A model generated the notes under the pieces. That model searched no databases. It saw only the letters and a program-made list of their open reading frames with translations, and was not told the origin of the DNA. The translations under genes were made by a program, and so were the position numbers. This document shows positions 13,885 through 19,268 of a stretch of 19,268 nt of DNA, one piece after another; positions within the stretch are counted from its first letter, which is position 1; the number at the start of each line of letters is the position of its first letter. This DNA is from Anaerolineales bacterium UBA2029 (lineage in GTDB: Bacteria > Chloroflexota > Anaerolineae > Aggregatilineales > Aggregatilineaceae). Location of the stretch: positions 1-19,268 of the forward strand of contig DDBP01000124.1 of NCBI GenBank assembly GCA_002332795.1, written 5' to 3'.

Positions 13885-14637
13885 TCAGCGTTCGGCGGAA
13901 TGCTCATCTATTGCATCGTCGGCAGGAGCAGGGGTGGGGTCAGACGCCGGCGGTGCGGCGGAAACGGGCAACAGGGTAGGCGGCGTTCTGCGGGCGTGAC
14001 GGGTCGGGCGACGGTGCGGCGAGTCTGGATCGTGGGGCAGGATCAGTTGCTTCATGCGCGGCACCTCGTCGGGTCCTGCAGCGACAGCCGTCGGTTCGTC
14101 TGGCGGAGCTTGCGCTTCCCAGGCGGCGACGAAACTCTCGATCCACGCCAGTTCTGCTTCGAGCAGGGCAACGCGATGGCTGAGCATGGCCTCGATGTGA
14201 AAGGGGGCCTGCGCAGCCAGGAGCGCGGCGCGGCGCTCGCGGGCCTGTGCCAGGCGGGAGGCGAGTTCCTGGCGATAGGCGGTGAGCGCCGTGCGAACCT
14301 GATCGGGGCGCAGCGTAGGCAGGTTGGCCAGGCCCAGTTCGAATTCGTCGGCGTGTTCGCGCGGCGTGCCGATCAGGTCGGCGATGGCCGTCTGCAACAC
14401 GCCCATGCCCGCCGTAGTGATCCGATACAGGCGGCGCGCGGTGTCGTCGGCATCCTGAGTGACAGTACTTTCGATCAGGCCCTGGCGTTCGAGCTTTTCC
14501 AGCACGTAGTAGATAGAGGAGACGCCGATCTGCGCCCAGGCGCGTATCCCTCGCTCGGCGATGACGGTCTGCACGTCGTAGCCGTGAATTGGCCCTTCGG
14601 CGATGATGCTGAGGATGGCGAGTTCGGCGTCAGTCAT
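13885..14637 (-). CDS. PadR-family transcriptional regulator
   Basis: The 250-residue protein has a PadR winged helix at about 1-85: AELAILSIIAEGPIHGYDV, then VSSIYYVLEKLERQGLI, the wing with DDTARRLYRIT, and TTAGMGVL. A helical dimerisation region (about 95-190) rich in Ala/Arg/Glu follows. The last 50 or so residues are Pro/Arg/Thr-rich (RRPTRHARRTPPTL, then PAPADDAIDE) and have no counterpart in ordinary PadR proteins. PadR regulators repress genes for efflux, detoxification or envelope functions and usually autoregulate. ATG at 14637 is chosen because the domain begins at once and AGGA lies just upstream; the frame is open further upstream without homology. It is divergent from the WD40 lipoprotein, so it may control that gene. 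Confidence 0.9.
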   Translation of the reverse strand: MTDAELAILSIIAEGPIHGYDVQTVIAERGIRAWAQIGVSSIYYVLEKLERQGLIESTVTQDADDTARRLYRITTAGMGVLQTAIADLIGTPREHADEFELGLANLPTLRPDQVRTALTAYRQELASRLAQARERRAALLAAQAPFHIEAMLSHRVALLEAELAWIESFVAAWEAQAPPDEPTAVAAGPDEVPRMKQLILPHDPDSPHRRPTRHARRTPPTLLPVSAAPPASDPTPAPADDAIDEHSAER

Positions 14638-14717
14638 GATCCTGTCCTGGGTAGTTGGCAGGGCGGGCACCAGGTGGCACAGGCGGCGCGCGCGAAGTCG
14701 GCTACAATAGTCTGGTG

Positions 14718-14732
14718 TGTGTAGCGTACACA
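14718..14732. promoter_or_regulatory. Candidate operator palindrome between padR-type gene and WD40 lipoprotein
   Basis: TGTGTA-GCG-TACACA is a perfect 15-base inverted repeat in the divergent intergenic region. TGT/ACA ends spaced this way fit the loose PadR operator style. It falls between a minus-strand -35-like TTGTGT and a -10-like TATTGT (14708-14703), which would let a bound repressor block the padR promoter. Confidence 0.5.
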
Positions 14733-14816
14733 AGGCCCGCTCTGAAGTCAATGTAGCGGTGGGCGAGCGCCCGCCAGCAGTCTTGAAGCGGCCTGGGATG
14801 AAGGAGGCGCGGCCTG

Positions 14817-16085
14817 GTGAAGAAGGGTCTGCAGAGGGGTTGGCGGAGATGCAAACGCGGGCTGACGGCGATGCTGCTCGCCGGACTGCTGATTGGCTGC
14901 GGGGAGAGCGATCAGCAGCCCATTCGCCCTGTCACACCGACAGTATTCAGCGTGCCCTGGCAACGTGCGCAGGTGCCCATCGGGGCCGAACATCCCATCA
15001 TGCGGGTGAGCGGTGTGCTGCGCCTGCCTCAAGGCACGGTCAATGACCTGGCCCTCTCCGGGAGCGGCGCATGGCTGGCGACGGCGAGCGCCGACGGCCT
15101 GCTGGTGGTGTGGAACCTGGCCAACGGCGAAGCGTTGTTCGTGCAGACGGAGGTGGACGCCCGCCATGTGTTCTTCGGCCCCGACGACGAGACGCTGATC
15201 ACCGTCAGCCGGAGCGGAGAAGTGCAGCTATGGCGGGTGTCGCTGGCCCCGCCGCGTGCCCTGGAGGAGACAGGGCGCTTCTCCGGCTACCGCACTGTCA
15301 CCGCCGGGCCGGTGGTGCAGTCGCCCGACCGCTCCCTGCTGGCCTTTGGGACCGAAACCGGTGCGGTCACTCTGTGGCGCGTGCCGCAGGCGGAACAGGT
15401 GGCCCATTTTCAGGCGCACCGCGAGGCGGTGGGGTTCCTGGCGTTTTCGCCGGACGGACGCTATCTGCTCTCGATCGGAATCGAGCGCGGGGTGCGTTTG
15501 TGGGCGGTGCCTGCGGGCGAACCAGTGTTGACGCTGGTAGATGCCGATCAGTTCGAGGTCGAGGAGGTGGCGACGCGGGCGGCCTTCTCGCCCGATGGGC
15601 GCACGATTGCCCTGGCGACGGATCGCTCCGTTCAGGTGTGGTCGTTGCCGGAAGGGAAACAGGTGCTCACCATCCCTCTGGCCCGCCATGCTGCCTCCAG
15701 TCAGCTTGCCTTCTCGCCCGACGGGCGACTGCTGGTGGGATGCGGCGCACAGCCAGTTGTCGGGGTGTGGCAGGCAGACACCGGTCGTCAGGTTGCCTCG
15801 CTGGCCTTGCCAGGACAGGCGTGCCGCAACGCCGTCTTTGCGCCCGATGGCACACTGTTGCTCACCCTGCCCATCCCAGGGCGCGAACTCTATCTGTGGA
15901 ACCTGGCTCAGCTTCTGGAATCCGGTGCCGGAAGTACACCGGTGTTGCAGCGGGCCGATCGCCGGGCAATGGGGTTGCCCGACGGCGCGCAGTTCTTCGA
16001 CCTGGCCTGGCCGGGGGAAGGACGTTACGTCTTCGTGCTGGACGAGCAGGGGCCGATCTACGCCCTGACTGCGCAGGTGCCCTGA
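14817..16085 (+). CDS. WD40-repeat lipoprotein
   Basis: The 422-residue protein has an Arg/Lys-rich N-terminus and a hydrophobic stretch ending in the lipobox LIGC with C28, so it should be lipid-anchored on the outer face of the membrane. After a short Pro/Thr linker, about seven or eight WD40-type blades follow from residue 70. They are marked by repeated segments such as FSPDGRYLLSI, FSPDGRTIALA and FSPDGRLLVGC, each ending in a VxxW strand (VVWNL, QLWRV, TLWRV, RLWAV, QVWSL, GVWQA, YLWNL). This is a beta-propeller interaction platform; no catalytic residues are seen. GTG at 14817 has GGAGG 9 bases upstream. It is divergent from the PadR regulator and ends 7 bases before the convergent lipoprotein stop. 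Confidence 0.88.
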   Translation: MKKGLQRGWRRCKRGLTAMLLAGLLIGCGESDQQPIRPVTPTVFSVPWQRAQVPIGAEHPIMRVSGVLRLPQGTVNDLALSGSGAWLATASADGLLVVWNLANGEALFVQTEVDARHVFFGPDDETLITVSRSGEVQLWRVSLAPPRALEETGRFSGYRTVTAGPVVQSPDRSLLAFGTETGAVTLWRVPQAEQVAHFQAHREAVGFLAFSPDGRYLLSIGIERGVRLWAVPAGEPVLTLVDADQFEVEEVATRAAFSPDGRTIALATDRSVQVWSLPEGKQVLTIPLARHAASSQLAFSPDGRLLVGCGAQPVVGVWQADTGRQVASLALPGQACRNAVFAPDGTLLLTLPIPGRELYLWNLAQLLESGAGSTPVLQRADRRAMGLPDGAQFFDLAWPGEGRYVFVLDEQGPIYALTAQVP

Positions 16086-16092
16086 GCGATCC

Positions 16093-16866
16093 TCACTGGC
16101 AGGCGGGGATGATGGCCGCAACGTCAGGGAGCGGCACGTCGGGCACCCCGCCCCATTGCGTCACCGCGAAGTGCAGGGAAGTCTGCGTTCCCCTGGCCCT
16201 ATCTGTGGCCGAGATCGTCAGTTCCAGCAACGCGCCGGTCTCGTCGTCACGGGTCATGCTGCCGGAGAAAGAGAAATTCTTCGCCGCAGTGAGGGCTTGC
16301 GGGGCGTGCTCATCCTGGTAAGCATCCAGCAAATCGGCTGCATCGGGCAGGCGCGAGCGTAATTCGTAGCGCGTCGCGTCGCGTCCAGCGGCAGTGATGT
16401 CCTGGGGAGCCGCTGACACAGTCAGCGCTCGCGTGCTCATCGTCTGGAAGTCGCCGAGCGCCAGCAGCTCCGGCAATCCCGCCCGCAATGAGGCAGCGGT
16501 CGCGCTGTCTACCAGGCATAGATCCCCTGCCGCATCCACCCGATACACGACGGCGGACTGTGCTGGTAGCAGGTAGCTGTCGCCTGCGCTGATGTCCAAC
16601 TGCTGATCGCCGTCGCTGTCTACCTGCCAGCGCCAGGTTAACGAGACACCCGCGGCCTCCAGGGAGGCCGTCGCTGCATAGGGACTCTGCGCGGCGGTCA
16701 GGTCGTCTATTGCGCCATTCACCTGTTCCCAGGCGTTGTGATCGTCTACCGCCTGCAAGATGGAAACGGCCTGGTTGACGGTGTTCACCTGGTCGCGGGT
16801 GTCTTGCACACTGGCGCAGGCACTCAAGGCCAGACTCAGGGCGAGCGGAATCGCCATCCGGCGCAT
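16093..16866 (-). CDS. Putative lipoprotein of unknown function
   Basis: The 257-residue protein has a short signal peptide with lipobox LSAC and C17, so it is predicted to be secreted and lipid-anchored. An alpha-helical stretch (about 20-60) is followed by a beta-rich body. Residues 83-91 (DSDGDQQLD) resemble a calcium-binding EF-hand/dockerin-type loop, with Asp at positions 1, 3, 5 and 9. The C-terminal region (about 150-250) has alternating strands ending in PDVAAIIPACQ. I do not recognise a family; a LolA/LppX-like sandwich is conceivable but unsupported. ATG at 16866 is chosen because GGAGGG lies 8 bases upstream and the signal peptide begins there. It is divergent from the Ser/Thr kinase gene and shares its 158-base upstream region. 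Confidence 0.75.
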   Translation of the reverse strand: MRRMAIPLALSLALSACASVQDTRDQVNTVNQAVSILQAVDDHNAWEQVNGAIDDLTAAQSPYAATASLEAAGVSLTWRWQVDSDGDQQLDISAGDSYLLPAQSAVVYRVDAAGDLCLVDSATAASLRAGLPELLALGDFQTMSTRALTVSAAPQDITAAGRDATRYELRSRLPDAADLLDAYQDEHAPQALTAAKNFSFSGSMTRDDETGALLELTISATDRARGTQTSLHFAVTQWGGVPDVPLPDVAAIIPACQ

Positions 16867-16903
16867 AAAATCATCCCTCCGATGCGTGCGAGTTCGCCTG
16901 TAG

Positions 16904-16932
16904 ACTGTATATCCCCTGCGCTGGACTGACAA
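16904..16932 (-). promoter_or_regulatory. Promoter for the unknown lipoprotein
   Basis: The minus strand has TTGTCA (16932-16927), a 17-base spacer and TACAGT (16909-16904), 37 bases before the ATG at 16866. Confidence 0.45.
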
Positions 16933-16960
16933 ATTCTGCTGCCCGTCAGGCCATAGCCGT

Positions 16961-16989
16961 TTGCGAAGATACTCGCTCGTTTGTACACT
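16961..16989 (+). promoter_or_regulatory. Promoter for the Ser/Thr kinase-receiver gene
   Basis: TTGCGA (16961-16966), a 17-base spacer and TACACT (16984-16989) lie 35 bases before the ATG at 17025. The opposing lipoprotein promoter begins 28 bases away, so the two are back to back. Confidence 0.45.
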
Positions 16990-17024
16990 GTCTGCGAATT
17001 CACCGCAGCAGAAATGAGCAGCAC

Positions 17025-18551
17025 ATGATCGGACAGACCCTGGGGGGGCGCTACAAGGTCGAGGAGCGCATCGGCGAGGGGGCAACCGCGGTCGTTTACC
17101 GCGGGCAGGATACGCGGCTGCAGCGCGTCGTCGCCATCAAGGTGTTGTTGCCAGAAGTAGACAGCGCGACACGCGGACGTTTCGAGCGCGAGGCGCTGGC
17201 GGCTGCTCAGTTGAATCACCCTGCCATCATGGCCATCTACGATGTCAACCTGGAGGCTGAGCGCCCCTATCTGGTGGTAGAACACGTGGAAGGTCGCCCG
17301 CTCAGCGACTTCATCCCTGCGCCGCCAGCGCTGGCCGCCGAGTATTGTCGCCAGATCTGTCTGGCGCTCGATTACGCACATAGCCGGGGTCTCATCCATC
17401 GCGATATCAAGCCCGCCAACGTGCACATCACGCCGGAAGGTCAGGTCAAGATCATGGACTTCGGCCTGGCTATCAGCGGGGAGTCCAAACGGCTGACGGT
17501 CGCCGGACGGATCATCGGCACGCCGGCGTATCTGTCGCCGGAGCAGGCACAGGGGCTGCCGCTGACGCATCACACGGACATCTACTCGACCGGAGTCGTG
17601 CTCTACGAACTGGTGACGGGTGTCTTGCCCTTCGATGCCGACGATATCGGGCTGCTGCTCCTGCAACAGGTCAAGAAGAAGCCCCGTCCGCCGCGCGAGT
17701 TGAATCCTGCCATCCCGGTCGCCCTGGAAAGGGTCATCCTGCGGGCGCTGGCGAAGCGGCCAGAGGAGCGCTTTGCTACCGCGCGCGACATGGCCGAGGC
17801 GCTGGCGGCCAGCGTTTCACCGGCAGAGGTCACGGTTAGTGCGTCGCCGGTGACGGTGAGCGAACTGGAGTCGCAGGAGGACACTTCGGCGGCGACGCGC
17901 ACGCAGCGCATTCGCGTAGCCCTGGCCGACGATCACCGTGTGTTGCGCATGGGCCTGGCGATGGTGTTGGCGGCTACCGACGAATTCGAGGTGGTGGGGC
18001 AGGCCGATGACGGCGAGCAGACCCTGTCGCTGCTGGAGACGACGCAGCCGGATGTGCTCTTGCTCGATCTCAACATGCCCCGTATCAGCGGGCTGGATAT
18101 CCTGCCCCGCATCCGCCAGACCTGGCCGCAGATCAAGGTGCTGGTGCTGACCGGGCGCGACGAGGACCAGTACATCATGCGCGCGTTGCGGGCGGGAGCG
18201 CACGGGTACGTGCTCAAGACGACACCGGAGCAGGAATTGCTTCACGCCCTGCACGACGTGATGGCCGGGCGGCTGGTGCTGGGGCAGGGGGTAGCCGAGC
18301 GCGTGGTGGAGGGTTACACCGCGCGTCCAGAGGCTGGCGATCTCAGCGAGCTGGATCGCGCTATCCTCACCGGCGTGGCGGCTGGCCTGACCAACGATCA
18401 GATCGCCGAGCGCCTGAAGATCGACCCGCAGATCGTGGACGAGCAACTGACACAGCTTATCGGTCGGCTGGGGGCGCGTTCTCGCCTGGAAACAGGACTA
18501 ATCGCATTGCGGCAGGGGCTGGTGTCGCTGCACGATCTGCAGCGCTATTGA
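17025..18551 (+). CDS. Ser/Thr protein kinase fused to a receiver domain and a LuxR-like C-terminal domain
   Basis: A single uninterrupted frame of 508 residues. The kinase (about 9-262) has the Gly loop GEGATAVVYRG, K39 (VAIK), E56, HRDIKPAN (D127), DFG (D145) and SPE in place of APE, so it should be active. A 30-residue linker leads to a receiver (about 296-410) with the acid pocket D302/D303, phospho-acceptor D348 in LLLDLNMP, T376 and K398: all key residues kept. The C-terminus (about 439-497) aligns with a NarL/LuxR helix-turn-helix (LSELDRAILTGVAAGLTNDQ, then ERL, and LGARSR). No membrane helix is present, unlike most bacterial PknB-type kinases, so it is cytosolic. The kinase-receiver-HTH order is rare. 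It could be a transcription factor gated by both Ser/Thr and Asp phosphorylation. It is transcribed alone and ends 6 bases before the convergent acetyltransferase. Confidence 0.93.
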   Translation: MIGQTLGGRYKVEERIGEGATAVVYRGQDTRLQRVVAIKVLLPEVDSATRGRFEREALAAAQLNHPAIMAIYDVNLEAERPYLVVEHVEGRPLSDFIPAPPALAAEYCRQICLALDYAHSRGLIHRDIKPANVHITPEGQVKIMDFGLAISGESKRLTVAGRIIGTPAYLSPEQAQGLPLTHHTDIYSTGVVLYELVTGVLPFDADDIGLLLLQQVKKKPRPPRELNPAIPVALERVILRALAKRPEERFATARDMAEALAASVSPAEVTVSASPVTVSELESQEDTSAATRTQRIRVALADDHRVLRMGLAMVLAATDEFEVVGQADDGEQTLSLLETTQPDVLLLDLNMPRISGLDILPRIRQTWPQIKVLVLTGRDEDQYIMRALRAGAHGYVLKTTPEQELLHALHDVMAGRLVLGQGVAERVVEGYTARPEAGDLSELDRAILTGVAAGLTNDQIAERLKIDPQIVDEQLTQLIGRLGARSRLETGLIALRQGLVSLHDLQRY

Positions 18552-18557
18552 GGGCGC

Positions 18558-19268
18558 TTAGCCAGTGGCCAGCGAGGCGATGGCCAGTTCGCCCAACGGC
18601 TGCCCCTGTATCGGCTGCGCGTCGCCGTAGATCATGCGGGTGCAGTAACCGGTGCGGCGCAGATTATGGTTGCTGGCCAGGATCAGGCTGCGTCCATTGT
18701 GATCGGGCAGGTGCAGCACCACCGTCTGCCCCTGCAACTGCTCGAAGGCCACGCGCAACAGGCGTTCGGCGGCGGCCAGCGACAGGCTCATCCACGGCCC
18801 CAGGTTCACCTGCTCGCGCCGCCGATGACCGAGCAGAAAACCCTGTAGTTCATTGCCTTCGTAATCCACCCAGGCCAGGTCAGGGTAGTCGTCCATCAGG
18901 CGGCTGAGGATGTGCTGGCGATCCAGCCCGAACAACAGACGGTCGAGGGCGAACACTGCCGGGCGATCTTCGGAGCGCATGCGCCGCGCGCGCGGTCCCA
19001 GATAGGTGCTGGCGCGGCCTTCCCAGCGCTCGATCTTGCACACGTCGCGGAAGCCCAGGCGGTGATACAGGCCGCGCCCGACTTCTGTGGAATCGAGCAT
19101 GATACGCTGTGTGCCGCGTGCAATCAGGTGATCGAGCGCGGCGCGCATCAGCTCTCGCCCCAGGCCCTGGCGCTGCCGGTCTGGCGACACCATCAGCGTG
19201 CCGATCCAGCCCAGAGCAGTACCGTAGGGCGTGGTGCTCACTGTCCCCACCAGGCCCACCTCCGGCTC
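18558..19268 (-). CDS. GNAT acetyltransferase with C-terminal Acetyltransf_18-like domain, 5' end missing
   Basis: 236 residues are visible and the frame is open to the window edge, so the true start lies outside. The visible GNAT half has the acetyl-CoA motif VSPDRQRQGLGRELM and the later GLYHRLGF strand-helix. The second half (after about residue 95, with RSEDRPAVFALDRLLFGLDR and then LSRLMDDYPDLAW) fits the second domain found in YitH/Acetyltransf_18-type proteins. The enzyme would transfer acetyl groups from acetyl-CoA to an unknown amine substrate. A GTG at 19259 exists but would truncate the fold, so it is unlikely to be the start. It converges with the kinase gene. Confidence 0.85.
   Translation of the reverse strand, partial: EPEVGLVGTVSTTPYGTALGWIGTLMVSPDRQRQGLGRELMRAALDHLIARGTQRIMLDSTEVGRGLYHRLGFRDVCKIERWEGRASTYLGPRARRMRSEDRPAVFALDRLLFGLDRQHILSRLMDDYPDLAWVDYEGNELQGFLLGHRRREQVNLGPWMSLSLAAAERLLRVAFEQLQGQTVVLHLPDHNGRSLILASNHNLRRTGYCTRMIYGDAQPIQGQPLGELAIASLATG

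Noticed and set aside
15071..16321. Long plus-strand frame running through and beyond the WD40 gene
   Set aside because: It is out of frame with the WD40 repeats and is Gly/Arg/Ala-rich. It also runs into the convergent lipoprotein gene.

Overview
The window is dense, high-GC bacterial chromosome with almost no spare intergenic DNA. The gene content fits Chloroflexota, probably an Anaerolineae-like lineage: a DUF951 protein, an HspR-type MerR repressor linked to a J-domain protein, a DICT-domain cyclase, a Thr/Pro-rich 'TPTPLP' linker in the HtrA protease, DUF2207, a PadR regulator, WD40 lipoproteins and eukaryote-like Ser/Thr signalling. No single gene proves the taxonomy, so treat it as inference. 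No rRNA, tRNA, CRISPR array, insertion sequence or phage gene was seen, and no gene-free stretch exceeds 300 bases; the longest is 243 bp (7806-8048).

Layout. 1-1161 (minus): a beta-hydroxyacid dehydrogenase followed by the start of an M50 site-2-protease-like membrane peptidase cut by the window edge. 1376-4253 (plus): DUF951 protein, a MGDG-synthase/UgtP-type GT28 glycosyltransferase, and a DICT-domain class III nucleotide cyclase. 4250-7805 (minus): a stress operon in the order J-domain co-chaperone, HtrA-type protease, HspR-like repressor, nadE. 8049-11232 (plus): a SAM methyltransferase, a large DUF2207 membrane protein, and a small membrane protein with a winged-helix-like domain and a zinc ribbon. 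11243-14637 (minus): a zinc-ribbon PP2C phosphatase, a histidine kinase with a degenerate receiver domain, and a PadR regulator. 14817-16085 (plus): a WD40-like lipoprotein. 16093-16866 (minus): a second, unrelated lipoprotein. 17025-18551 (plus): one protein joining a Ser/Thr kinase, an intact receiver and a LuxR-like C-terminal domain. 18558-19268 (minus): an acetyltransferase cut by the window end.

How the parts may work together. The 4250-7805 operon is a protein-quality-control unit that probably carries its own repressor. The most unusual region is 11243-18551. It brings together a Ser/Thr phosphatase, a histidine kinase that has lost its own receiver phosphorylation site, and a soluble Ser/Thr kinase carrying an intact receiver. 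A mixed Ser/Thr and His-Asp circuit is a testable proposal: the histidine kinase would phosphorylate the receiver on the Ser/Thr kinase and the PP2C enzyme would reverse kinase output. Two lipoproteins and a PadR regulator lie among these genes and could be inputs or targets. The wiring is inferred from proximity and domain content only.

Several convergent pairs end within a few bases of each other (4250/4253, 11232/11243, 16085/16093, 18551/18558), leaving no room for conventional terminators. Promoters are recognisable in the divergent intergenic regions as sigma-70-like boxes, often with a TACAAT-type -10.
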